This document shows, one piece after another, positions 47,451 through 57,738 of a stretch of 64,000 bases of DNA; within the stretch, counting starts at the first letter, position 1, and each line of letters begins with the position of its first letter. The stretch is from Phytopythium helicoides (Eukaryota > Oomycota > Peronosporomycetes > Pythiales > Pythiaceae): NCBI GenBank assembly GCA_024867545.1, contig JANFNE010000058.1, positions 276,552 to 340,551 on the forward strand, read 5' to 3'. The notes beneath the pieces are model-generated. The model did not search any database and was not told the origin of the DNA. It was given only the letters and a program-made list of their open reading frames with translations. The translations under genes and the position numbers were made by a program.

Positions 47451-47559
47451 GTTACTGTGTGTACCACACTACTCTTAGTCGGTACTGGTACTCGTTTCGG
47501 GATTGGTACTTGTTTTGGGAATACGGTACTTGCCAAGTCCTGGCTTTGGGAAAAACTCC
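47451..47559 (-). repeat. MULE right terminal inverted repeat
   Basis: Inverted copy of 44426-44534, with differences only at about four positions (for example AAAGCCAGGACTTGG against AAAACCAGTACCTGG). The near identity suggests a recent insertion. Confidence 0.9.
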
Positions 47560-48009
47560 CCAAATGTATTACTTCTTTTTTTTCTTTGGGACATCCACAA
47601 TCTGAGTAATGCAGTCTATGTACTGAAAGTATAAACGTAAATGGCGCTACTCGTTGTTGAAGAAGAGGTAGGAGTCGCTGTCGATGAGCCGGAGCTTGTC
47701 GCCCACGCGTGCTGTCGCGATGACACGCCATTCGTCAAGGTGCTCGCCACGGTGCACGTCAAGGTGCTCACCACGGTACTGGTGCTCACCGTTGTGCTCA
47801 TCAAGGCCCACGCCTTGGTGCTCCCATGGTGCTGGCGCTCGCGACGGTCGCCACGGTGCCGGAACTTGACACGGGGAGTTTCGTTGGCTTGTGAGAGGGT
47901 ATACAGTATTTGGAACGGGGGAGCAGTGTGTCTCAGCTTTTGAAGTGTATACTATTGTATACCGGGCGGTGTCCGGAGCGATTTGGGCGGTGTCCGAATC
48001 GCCTCCCGA
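47560..48009. other. Unassigned sequence between MULE and Helitron, with imperfect short repeats
   Basis: On the minus strand from ~47900 to the TAG at 47647 an open frame reads with repeats of (R)GEHLD (DEHNGEHQYRGEHLDVHRGEHLDEW), then RVIATARVGDKLRLIDSDSYLFFNNE. In DNA these are imperfect 18-24-bp units between about 47735 and 47830. There is no start codon in context. It may be a captured gene fragment or part of a third element. The rest of the stretch shows nothing. Confidence 0.35.
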
Positions 48010-51000
48010 TAAACTTGTTCTTCACCGAGCAGACGATCTGAAACGGCTTCGTTCACAGATTGAACAGAAGCGTTAGTAGGAGTCATTAGTTGCAACATCT
48101 GGATTGTTGATGTCTTCCGCTTTGTACATGACATCAATGATCCGCTGTAAACCAAGAGGAATCGGGCGATGGGTGCTCGCTTCATCATGTTCAAGCGCTG
48201 GATCATAGGGTGGGTTGTCGATCAGAATGTCATTGGGCACTTTCATAAAATCTTTCCCGAGCTTCGGGTCAGATTGGTGCCTTCCTTCACCTACTTCCAA
48301 TAAAAACTCTGCGAAGGCTTCCAGTTCTGCTGCAGTCTGTGAGTTAGCGGCCCCAAGCACTCGCATATTCGTCGTGAGATGCATCTGAGTGAATTGTGGC
48401 CAAAGCTCCGAAGACTTGAGGCATGCGTTGAGCGTGTCTGCAGGTGAGCCCTTCTTTACAACAGGAAGGATCTGCCGAAAATCGCCTGACAAAACCATAA
48501 CCTTTCCGCCAAAAGGCTCGAATTTTCTATCCATGATATCCTGTAAAGTTCGGCTTACAGCTTCAAAAGCATACCTGTGGGTCATTGGTGCTTCATCAAA
48601 CTTGCTTGGCGAATGAGAGATGCAAGCGTCGATTGCTTCTTGATGAAACACATGGATTCACTTGTTGGATTCAACGGAATCTTGAACATGGAGCGGGCTG
48701 TTCGGCCCCCAGGAATCAAAAGAGAAGCGATGCCACTTGAAGCCACAGCCAACGCAATCTTGCCTTCAACGCGAACTTTTGCAAGAATGTGCTTAATCAA
48801 CGTGGATTTTCCTGTACCTCCGGGACCATCAATGAAAAAGAGTCGTTTTCGCGGCTGGTCTTGCAGGGCCGCTTGAGTGATGTCGTCGTATATCTTTCGC
48901 TGGTTGTCGTTTAGTGAGTCAACTTGGCTGATAACACTTTCGAGCTCATCCTGGTTGTAGCTAATTTCTCGTTGAATCAAGTCGTTGCCCATGAGACCCT
49001 CCCGTAGCAATTCAGGGAATTCTGAGAGTTGGGGAAGATCTTTCCTTTCGGACAATGATGAGGCAGACGCCATGAGGAATTTGTTGAGACTCAGCAGTGT
49101 GTGAAATTTGACCATCTGTTCCTTGTTTGATCGCTCATGAAATTCACGCTCATAATCACGGGACAGATAATCGTAAAACTCCTCCCAGAGTTGATCACAC
49201 TTGCTTGGCATTGAGTAGACCAAAATAGTGGCAAAAAGCTGGCGTAGTTGCGATGGCATATGAAACAAAGGTACCTCTCGCAAGCACTCATTCCACTCGC
49301 GATCATTTTCGAGGTAGTCTGTCTTCTCGGCTGCTTCGTAGAACGTTGCGCACACGTAGCCGTCAACAGTTCTGAGATCTTCATATGAAGTCGGGCGATA
49401 TCTTAGCATCACCCGAAGAAAATAACGCTCTTTGTCTTGTGGCGAGCAGTGAACCAACCGTCCAATAGACCGGCTGAATTGTTTGTATCTGACCCACATT
49501 TTAGCCGTTTTGTCCCATCGGAAGAGCTTAGGAATGTCTTGATAAATCATGGTTTTTGCCGGGGGATCAGCAGGGTCGTCACTTCGACACAACTCGAAGA
49601 ATCTCGTTAGTTTTGTGTGCTTGTTGCTGGCAAGCACGTCGGCTGGATTGTCAGTTGGTCGGTACGTCACAAAGTGACTGTCTGGTAAATGCACGTTTAG
49701 TGTAACAACTGTGTGAGTCTTGGCCTGAATTGGGTATTCGAAAAGGCGCATGCATGCCTCAATAGGAGAAATATAACGCGCACTCAAATACCGAATGATC
49801 TCATTTTGTTCTCGCTGCCCCGCTTCGCCAATTTCATTGTGAACACCTTGAGCGCTGATGGTAGTTTTGTCAGAGCCTTTGTAAACGTACTTGTAGAGAT
49901 ACATGATTGCCAGGATTGTTGAGCATACTTCCAAGTTGATGTGGCAATCAAACTTCTGCGAAAAATATGGGTTGTACGGAACAACCCATTGATTATAGTC
50001 GCGTTGTCGTACTGCTTTCCGTTGAACTCAAGGATACCATTTGGGCGTTGACGTCTTCTATACACGGGGTATCCGTCTCGGTTAGTTTGCGTGACCTCTG
50101 ATAGAGGCTTTGGATAATTCTTCGAGCATTTTTCATTCTTCATGCACGGCGAACCACTGTTCAAGGTTCCGCACGGACCGTGTATCATTGTCTTGAGAAC
50201 AGTTTGGTAAAGTTGAGGATATTTTTCGGGATCTGGAATCTCAGCTGAAACAAAGTTGTCGTAGTCTTGCTGAGTTTTGGGTTTATCTTCGTCAGCAAGA
50301 ATGATAAGAATATGAGCGTGAGGCAATCCACGCTTCTGGAATTCAATGACATGAATCCTTGCAATTTGATGCCCAAGCACACCATCATCCAAATCTTGAA
50401 GAACAGCCTTCAGCTTCTGTTCCCAAACCCGAGCTACAATGTATGGTCGGTCTTGTGCTGTTCGGTTTGGGCCAACTCTCTCGACAATTTCCTCCCACAT
50501 AGGGTTACACGTGACTGTCATGAACAGATCAGGCTTTCCGAGTTCGCGAACCATCGCCATAGAGTCCAAGTATTGCGAGTACATGTAGCGATCACTTCCA
50601 GTAAACGTTGCGGGAAGGATGATTCTCTGTCCAACTTGATCCAGGAAATGCGTCGGTCGTCCACTCTCGAGGTCATGTTGCTGGCCTGTATGACGATCAA
50701 AATCTGAAGCCCCCGCAGCATCCTGTGATTGGTGGTCAGCATCTGCATTGAAGTATGCATCCTGTACACCTTTGTAGAGATCTGCACGGATATCTTGCTG
50801 ATGGCTTGCAATCCATCTTAGGTTTTCTTGTTCACACTTTGCCCTCTGGTCAACGACCCACTGCTGGAACAATCGTCCTCCGTCATGGAGAATAGACTGG
50901 TCTCCAACCTTTTGATAAAGGCGATTCGCGACGAATTCACGTAGAGCCATCGTATCTTTCTTGCGATACATTCTTCCGTTTGCGTACTTCAGCGTATACG

Positions 51001-53131
51001 TCCATCCAAGTTCTCCATAAGGAAAAAGAATTGGGTACTGGAGTGGGTCGTATTCGGGACGTGTCTCAAATAGTCGCATCAATCCACTTGATCGCGTTCG
51101 TAATACCAAATCTCGGTGGTAGGCTGCGTTTCTGTCCTCAATTAACACAGCCGCCACTTCGGAAGTTGTCGGAAGATTGTGTGTGCCACGTCCTGCCTGG
51201 TCGTTGGCATGAAGTCGGAACACAACATCAACTGGATGACTTCCGTCTTGCATCATTTCGCGGAGAACTTCACCCATCCGAAGATATTGTTGAGCGAAAG
51301 GATTGAGTTGTTGCATCATTTGCTCCAAGTCCATCAACGCGACTCGATCAAGATCCGAGAAGATCCCGCGGCGCCTCGCAACACGCTGCTCAATATCCGG
51401 ATCAAAAATATAGATTTGGGCAAACTGTGGCGGAAGGCGATTTCCAAATGCGTCAGTTCTTGGCAGGAGAGAGCCCAAATAGTGTCCCATCGCGCCTTGA
51501 ATCCGGTAAGAGAAAACCCCACGCTGCCCTTGCACAGTGCGGTCTTCGCGAATAGGATGAAAACCATTTTCATCGCAGGAAGCACCAAGAGACGTAAATG
51601 CCATTACCTGGTTGTAAGCTCGAATGTTCTTGCGAAAGTCTTCATCTTGAAACAAAGTTTTCAGCTCACTGGGAGCAGGCGCCAAAGGATCTAACAATAC
51701 CCGACCGTCGATGCAGCAACCCGTTTTGGTTTCTCCAGGCCATTTCCAAGCATTGCAAGATGAACAAACAACATCTGGATCTGGAAGCTTGTGCCGCCCA
51801 TCGATAACGTTTTTACCGGAGACCTTGCTAATTTCAAAGCATTCGTGATTCTTCAATGCATGCTTGTGGCGGCGTGTTGCTTTCAAGAAGCGACGTCGCT
51901 CGTTATCACCTGCAATCGCCTCCGGTGGTCTTCCCTCTCGTCGTATAGCTTGCTCCAAACGGCGTTGCTCTCTCTCAGTTGTAGATCTTGCCGTTGCACG
52001 GGCAGTGTCTAACATGGACTGACGAAAACGATACTCCTCACGCTCTTGTTCAGTCATGTTAGCTCGTCGTTGGGCCTCAAGTTGAGAGTGACGCGCTCTC
52101 TCAGCATCACGTTGCGAATCATCCAAGTTGATACGACGTTCAGCTTCTTGTTGCGACCGGCGGGATCTCTCAGCAAGTCGTTGCGTCTCCGTCAAGTTGG
52201 CACGCCGCTGGGATTCCTGTTGAGAGTGCCTCTCTCTCTCAAGAGCACGTTGTGTATCCGTCAAGTTGGCACGTCGCTGAGATTCTTGTTGAGAGCGCCT
52301 CTCCCTCTCAATAACACGTTGTGTATCCGTCATATTGTCGCGGCGCACATATTCTTGAGCACTTCGACGTGCCCGGTATATGACATGGGTTCCTGGTGAC
52401 ATAGCAGCCAGAAGTTCGCGCTCCGCTACGTTGGGATCTCGTCTAACTTGGTATGTTGGTTGACTCTCTTCGTTCATGCCAAGAGACGTACGTCCCATCC
52501 GAGATTCGAGACTCTCAAGCTCATTGTTCAGTCTTCGTCTTGCAACTTGACGTCGATTTCGACGCCGCTTCCTAGTTGCAGCATCTTCTTGGTCCGCTGG
52601 AGTGGCATTAACTTCTTCATTTCTGTGGAGAGCAGATTCAATATCTTCACAGGTCTTCCTCTTTCTCGATTGCCGTGGTGCAAACGGAGGGTCTCCTACA
52701 GCGATTTCGTTGATTGGTAGCGTCTCGTGTACTGGTTGAGGTGGTAACTATCGAAGCTCTATCGGCGGCGTCTCGAGGCGAGGGGACAGTGGTTGATTCA
52801 TCACTGGGCGTCTCGAAGAAACCGGAGACAATAGTAGAGCGCGATTGCGTGCCAAACGTCTTGTCTCCAACTTTGCTTCGAGACGGCGAAAGGCCTGGCG
52901 TCGGTTGGCATATCGACGTCGACGTTGATCAGCAGTTTCAGTCTCTGGGGTGGCATAGCGCTGGTGCAATTCGTCTCGAGCTTGCTGAGTAGCCGGTAAG
53001 TAGCGTTGGTGCTGAGGTGTCCTCACGACCCCACTCAGAACTTGATCGCGACCGGGCTCTGGAGGCACCTCCATGGTAGGCCCTAGTGAAGTTCGCGGAG
53101 AACGTCGAGAAAAACCCGCTTGAGAGATCAA
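48010..53131 (-). pseudogene. Helitron Rep/helicase (RepHel), decayed
   Basis: From 53131 the frame is basic and proline-rich. An in-frame TAG at 52748-52750 is followed by more N-terminal sequence in the same frame, then five STPR repeats and a zinc-type CSSCNAW ... CC segment. The Rep nuclease has the HUH pair in FQKRGLPHAHILI (about 50300) and the tyrosines of YLYKYVYKG (about 49890). The Pif1-type helicase has Walker A FIDGPGGTGKST (48810) and LSGDFRQILPVV (48495). Frame breaks occur at about 49970, at 48594 (a few bases lost at the Walker B Asp) and at 48085. Homology stops at 48010 in LGEEQVYREA, where the C-terminal third is missing. Helitrons move by rolling-circle replication. This copy cannot make a full protein. 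Confidence 0.88.
52001..52345 (-). repeat. Five tandem 69-bp units encoding 23-residue STPR repeats
   Basis: Five consecutive units of exactly 23 codons, each of the form RR-x-N-[ML]-[TD]-x-x-QR-x-x-ER-x-R-x-[SQ]-Q-x-E. This is the score-and-three-peptide-repeat (STPR) type, known as a DNA-binding module (for example in silkworm FMBP-1). It sits N-terminal to the Helitron Rep domain and probably helps recognise element ends; that is inference. Confidence 0.75.
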
Positions 53132-53618
53132 TACCGAGTGGGTCGCGACGGAGGAGATGCAGGTGGCTTGAGGTTGAAGAAGGAGATTGAGAAGTCAGGG
53201 GTCGAGGAAACTGGGTCGAGGCGGTGTGCTTGGGGGTGGAGGATGTTTGCTCTTGAGAGAGGAAATTGGAAAGTGAAGCTGTGAGAGAGCGGAGCGGGGC
53301 ACGTCGAGGCAGCCTCGTACTGGACACGGCGTTGGACACGGCGTTGGACACAAAACTGTTTACGGAAGTAGAAGTGCACGTTGGACACAGGGCCAGACGA
53401 AGCCGTAGGACACACTCAATGCCAAGTGAAATCGTCTCGAGCATGTGGATCAAATGGGCAACATAGTTGTGTATCACATTTTGTATTAACGGAGTATTGC
53501 AGGAAGTAATACCTGCTAGTACCTGCAACAGTGAGTACTTTGTATATAAATAATATGATTCATGCAGCACAACACTTGGAGAATGTATTAAATCATTAAA
53601 CCGAGCCAAACCGGCGAG
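53132..53618. other. Region upstream of the Helitron gene
   Basis: This holds low-complexity Ser/Thr/Pro-coding sequence on the minus strand and a short tandem GTTGGACACGGC repeat at about 53320-53350. An AT-rich stretch with TATATAAATAATATG near 53540 could be a core promoter. It may include the Helitron 5' end, but no clear TC terminus is seen. Confidence 0.35.
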
Positions 53619-54215
53619 TTACGGAAGAAACGAAGCTCCAGTAAGATCCACAACCTCGCGGCCGTACTCGTCAAGAATAACAGCAGGTTCATAGTCGTCC
53701 GCATCGCTTTCGACGGTTGGTGCGCCACCTCGAATGCACAGCGAGCCGCCCTCGGAGTCCGTAGTGTCGCCCGGAGAGTGCAGGTTGAGACGGCGCCCAA
53801 CGTAGCCAGACCGATGGGGGGAGTAATCATCTGAGAACTGGGGAGAGGTTGGGGCGCCTATACGGTCGCCAACTGATGACGGAGGCGAAGATGGGCTGGG
53901 ACGGACCGCGTCACCATCGTACGATGAGTGCCAGCTGTACGACGTCACACCGGACTCGAGCGGTGAATGTGGGTACACTGGGGAGTGGTAGCTTGATGGC
54001 GTGACAGACCCGACGTCAGACGGCGACGTGTACGTGGAGCCCTGAGAAGGTGACCCAAAAGCAGCTGGCTCGATGTCGATCCGCGAGTAGAGAAGGGATT
54101 CCAGCCATCTGACTCGCGCTTGGAGCTCGTCAATTCGGCGGAGGTATAGCTTGTTCGTTGTCTGGAGCCGCTTAGCGTTGCGGCAGAGGTCTTCAATGCT
54201 GGCTGGGCGTGGCAT
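53619..54215 (-). CDS. Hypothetical coiled-coil, Ser/Pro-rich protein
   Basis: An intact 198-codon frame from ATG 54215 to TAA 53619. Residues ~5-45 form a leucine-zipper-like coiled coil (IEDLCRNAKRLQTTNKLYLRRIDELQARVRWLESLL). The rest is rich in Ser, Pro, Tyr and Asp (TSPSDVGSVTPSSYHSPVYPHSP), with a conserved-looking tail DEYGREVVDLTGASFLP. No family is recognised. It lies between the Helitron gene and the subtelomere, same strand as RepHel, so it may be a second Helitron gene, a captured gene or a small regulator. Confidence 0.5.
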   Translation of the reverse strand: MPRPASIEDLCRNAKRLQTTNKLYLRRIDELQARVRWLESLLYSRIDIEPAAFGSPSQGSTYTSPSDVGSVTPSSYHSPVYPHSPLESGVTSYSWHSSYDGDAVRPSPSSPPSSVGDRIGAPTSPQFSDDYSPHRSGYVGRRLNLHSPGDTTDSEGGSLCIRGGAPTVESDADDYEPAVILDEYGREVVDLTGASFLP

Positions 54216-57130
54216 GGTGATTTGAGAAGTGAGGAAGGCATTCCTAAGCGCACTCTGTACAGCAATACATCAATATACGTGTTTTTATTGCATACAATAT
54301 CGCTATGAGGCGTTTGACACTCGGGTGGGAAAGTATCCAGTGAATGGTACTAATGCAAAGAATACTACGTCTGACACTGTAAAAGCAAGCCAACAATCCC
54401 ACACTGTGGGAATAGGAACAACGTTTGACACATATTTTTTACTGTACTCTGTGCGTCTGCCTCAGTACAGCAGTCAGCAAATCCTTGGATGCTGTTTTGT
54501 CCAATCAAAATGAGCCCCAACGCGCTTTTGTGGCGCGACTGCTTCGTTACCGCAGAACATTCCCAGAACGCCCATCTTACCCCGTGCTGTACAGGTTCAC
54601 CCTTAGTTTGGACCAATAGCATTACCTCAATATTTCGTCCAATGAAACGCGATTATAGGAATGGCTTCCTACCAATAATAGATCGAGAAGGTGTACCACT
54701 GTGACAAAACGCTTCCAGACACACACGCAGACACGCACTGGCCACACCTCTTTGGCTTAGTTTCTTGTTTGACTAGCCGAGCGGCGCCCGCTACGCGGGC
54801 GCTTCTATCAGGTTTAGCCACATGGGCGAAGTAAACAAAATTATCAATAATTCATAGTTTTTGTGAAAATCATTCATATTTGTTTGTGAAAATTTGCAGT
54901 ATAAAGCCAAGCGAGATGAGTGCTCCCCCCTCTACCTCCCCCCTATGGGGGGAGCGCCTCGCTACGCTCGGGTCCTGGTTTTGGTGCGGGCTCGCCGCGC
55001 TCGCAGCCACAATACTTCGGCATCAGATACCACAAATCTAAGCAATTAGCAATATAACAGAGTATAAGCAAATCATTATCATATTAATACCTGGTTTTGT
55101 GTGATTCGAACACAATTTTACGCTCTTATCCCATGCTGTCGAATTCAAATAATCATGCTTTCTATTTATTCAACACTTTCAAAACGTAAAAAAGAAACGC
55201 GGACTATATACAGCTCATGTTTTGTAATAATGAAGAGCCACGATAAATGTGTATTCACATTTATTGTTTGATAGTGTCACTACTGTGATGTGAAATTAAC
55301 GAATACCAACGTAATATTGCTTTATCAATACCATCCTGAAAAACAACTAAGCACACATATATATTTACATTAGTGACGTGTTTTGAAATACTAATTCCAG
55401 ATGCATAACATTTAGTTGAAGCGTCTGTAAACCTTAGCCAAGCTCAATTGAAAAATAGAGCAGAAAGTTCTCTTGAAAACATGATAAATCATATCAAGCT
55501 GTTCATACCAACATTCTACAGTTGAGTCTTTGACAGCAGCATGCTACATGCATCAGTCGTCCAAGCGTACAGTTTTCTAACGACTGTTGTCACTCTGTTA
55601 GCAACTTCCACACAGACATGCCAAATCAATCCACAGAGGTCATATAAAAATAGCTCACGAACCATGTGTCATCGATCAATCAGCACATCCGTATATCTCG
55701 TGTTATTTTTCTTTATAAACAACATCAAGCCAAATAAAAATCAAGCAGAACTGGGCACTCACAAACAATAAAAAAACAAACGCAAAATAATACCAGTACG
55801 GAAAACTCAACAACAACAAACATACACACTCAATGACAAACTAAAACGACTAACACATGCAACAGCATGTACAGCACAGTAATCTAATCAATCAGTTCAA
55901 AATTGAACACACACAATATCCCTAGACATACGAAAAACAGTGAAAATGTGAAGTGAGTAGACAAAACACAACTTATTATGCTCACACGAAAATATAAACA
56001 AATAAACACCATAAAACGTTTTGCACTATAAAAAGACATGAGTGTTTTTTCATGCCATCGCAGTTAGACGGAAAATGAACCAAAAAAATTACATAATATA
56101 GGCCAAAGAGTTAAAGGAAATTGGCATTAAAAAGAACAAACTTGCATGTTCATTCGCATATGTCCACTCGAATTATCCAATACAAACCATTGTATTGCAT
56201 TGGATTGATATTCATGCCAATGCAGTGTGTTATTTCATTTAAGTCAAATGAATGTGTCATTCCAACAAATTTATAGTGCGGGAAAATAATATACTCCATG
56301 TGGTCTATCCAACAGCAAATTTCAGTAGATAATACTAACCAATATCATGGTTGGCCCAATGCATTCTGACTGGTTTCGTTGGTGTATTGGTTTATATTTA
56401 TATGATTTGGGGGATCACGTTGCATTGAAAATCCCCCCACCCAGCCATGCACCATGCAACCATTCAATTTGATACCGTGTAATTAGGAATAGTTGTTACA
56501 GTCATCCAGTTGTATATTTGTACCGTAGGACGATAGCTAGGAGAGTTTCCCGCTATGGTACTGCAAGAAGTTCCATTATCACAGTGCGTTTCCGTTAATA
56601 TTTATGTTATATCATTGTACTGATGTACCTTGACCAATCAAAAGTGAGTATTTGCGTGACATGTGTTCGAGAAAATGCTGCGCTCTCGTGCGCCGAAGGG
56701 AGTGCCACACTGAAGGGTTTCAGCCAGTGGTACTGCGGGAAAGGAGCAGAAAATCGAATTTGGGCGAACCAATGGACGTGAATGACGGAAAAAGCAGCCA
56801 ATAGGGAGTCGAATCGCGACACACGGACGGGGTTCTGGCTTACTCCTTTTTTTAAATGCATGTCGCTTTGATCCGACAAAATGTCCGAATCAATGAAATC
56901 AAGGTTGCCCGATGGTGAGTGTAATCTGACCAAATCGATTCAATTCTGCTTACTGTCTGTCGGAAACAAAAGTGTCACTACACGCCTGAAACAAACCCAA
57001 ACCAAAAAATCTGAGGCATATGATTCGTCTAAAAATCGTGAACCGCTCTTTCTGATAATTTAGGGTTCAGTCACATAAGAACAAGAATCACGAACCTTTT
57101 CGAACAATTATCGGGTAGGCTCGCTTACTC
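54216..57130. other. AT-rich gene-poor subtelomeric sequence
   Basis: Base composition drops sharply to strongly AT-rich, with no convincing gene. CCAAT-type motifs occur at 54498 and 56634. The second lies about 245 bp before ATG 56881, whose short frame (MSESMKSRLPD) runs into a GGTGAGT splice-donor-like sequence. No downstream exon could be assigned. A 61-codon frame at 54510 also follows a CCAAT motif but has no other support. GC palindromes at 54784-55013 are listed separately. Confidence 0.5.
54784..55013. repeat. Cluster of GC palindromes in AT-rich DNA
   Basis: Perfect or near-perfect hairpins: GCGCCCGCTACGCGGGCGC (54784-54802), CTCCCCCCTATGGGGGGAG (54936-54954), CCTCGCTACGCTCGGG (54957-54972) and GCTCGCCGCGCTCGC (about 54990-55005). 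CGCTACGC is shared by two of them. They resemble mobile GC palindromes of organelle genomes, or could be transcription terminators or replication hairpins. Confidence 0.6.
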
Positions 57131-57169
57131 TCAAAAATCGGAGTTAAGCGAAAGGGAGCCGATAGCCTT

Positions 57170-57720
57170 GATTGGCCAAAATCTGTGAAGGATACGACAG
57201 GCGCTCACACTCGACGCTAGTCCTCGACGCCTACCCGTGCTTCCTTGAGTCAGTAGCATCTAGACGACATCCACGGCTATCAGAGGAGCTCCCATCTCTC
57301 ACATTCAAGAGATGTACATTACCATCAAGCGCGGGGCCAACACCATTTTCTACCAGGACCGGGGGCTTAGAGGTGAAACCATCACCAGGGAGCAACGGCA
57401 GCAACCCTGTACCGCCGCTGGACTGGACCAAGCGCAGCGGAGGAACTGCGGCCGAACGCAGAGAGATTGTGCTCGCCATTACAGCAATGGAGGGCAGCTG
57501 AAGGTCCATCGCGAAGCCTGGTGTGGCCGGTCCGTTCTGGGATACCGACAGGAGACACGCAGGCTCAGACCGTGACGAACCCGAAGCCACCGCTTACTGC
57601 ACTGCTGCCCGCTGCGAGAATCCAGAAATAAGCGCAAGAGAGGAACGCCAAACTGGGGAGTGGATGAGGGAAACGGATGTCACAGGGAATGCCAGACAGA
57701 TTTGATGATAGGGTTAACTG
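57170..57720. other. GC-richer island, possible decayed gene fragment
   Basis: An island of coding-like composition inside AT-rich DNA, opening with TTGATTGGCCAAAATC at 57169, close to the promoter motif of the gene-dense region. Frames on both strands stay open for about 100 codons. The plus frame from ATG 57313 starts MYITIKRGANTIFYQ, reminiscent of a ubiquitin-like N-terminus, but nothing further fits. No function is claimed. Confidence 0.3.
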
Positions 57721-57738
57721 AAAAAAGTAGACATTCGG

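Larger units (their letters stand above)
44426..47559. mobile_element. Mutator-like element (MULE) with two convergent genes
   Basis: The element is bounded by 109-bp terminal inverted repeats that match at all but about four positions. It contains a SET-domain gene on the plus strand (44598-45302) and a MURA-type transposase on the minus strand (47266 to ~45660), convergent as mudrB and mudrA are in maize MuDR. No perfect 8-9-bp target duplication is visible: the left flank is AACTCAAAT and the right flank CCAAATGTA, sharing only CAAAT. The SET gene is intact while the transposase is broken, so the element is probably not autonomous now. Confidence 0.82.
43440..53131 (-). mobile_element. Degenerate Helitron interrupted by a Mutator-like element
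   Basis: The Rep/helicase gene runs minus from 53131 to 48010. Its C-terminal helicase block lies at 43440-43760, with a complete MULE (44426-47559) and about 1.1 kb of other sequence between. The simplest reading is one Helitron split by a later nested insertion; two independent Helitron copies remain possible. I could not place the terminal TC and CTRR ends or the terminal hairpin. Confidence 0.55.

Noticed and set aside
44417..47568. Perfect 9-bp target-site duplication for the MULE
   Set aside because: Flanks share only CAAAT, and offset by one base, so no duplication is claimed.
52938..53609. 223-codon minus frame upstream of the Helitron gene
   Set aside because: Low-complexity Ser/Thr/Pro composition, overlaps the better RepHel frame and has no recognisable domain.
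54510..54704. 61-codon frame after a CCAAT motif
   Set aside because: Short, no domain, in AT-rich non-genic sequence.
57172..57590. Frames on both strands in the GC island as real genes
   Set aside because: Neither has a family match; the ubiquitin-like MYITIKRG start is not followed by the rest of that fold.
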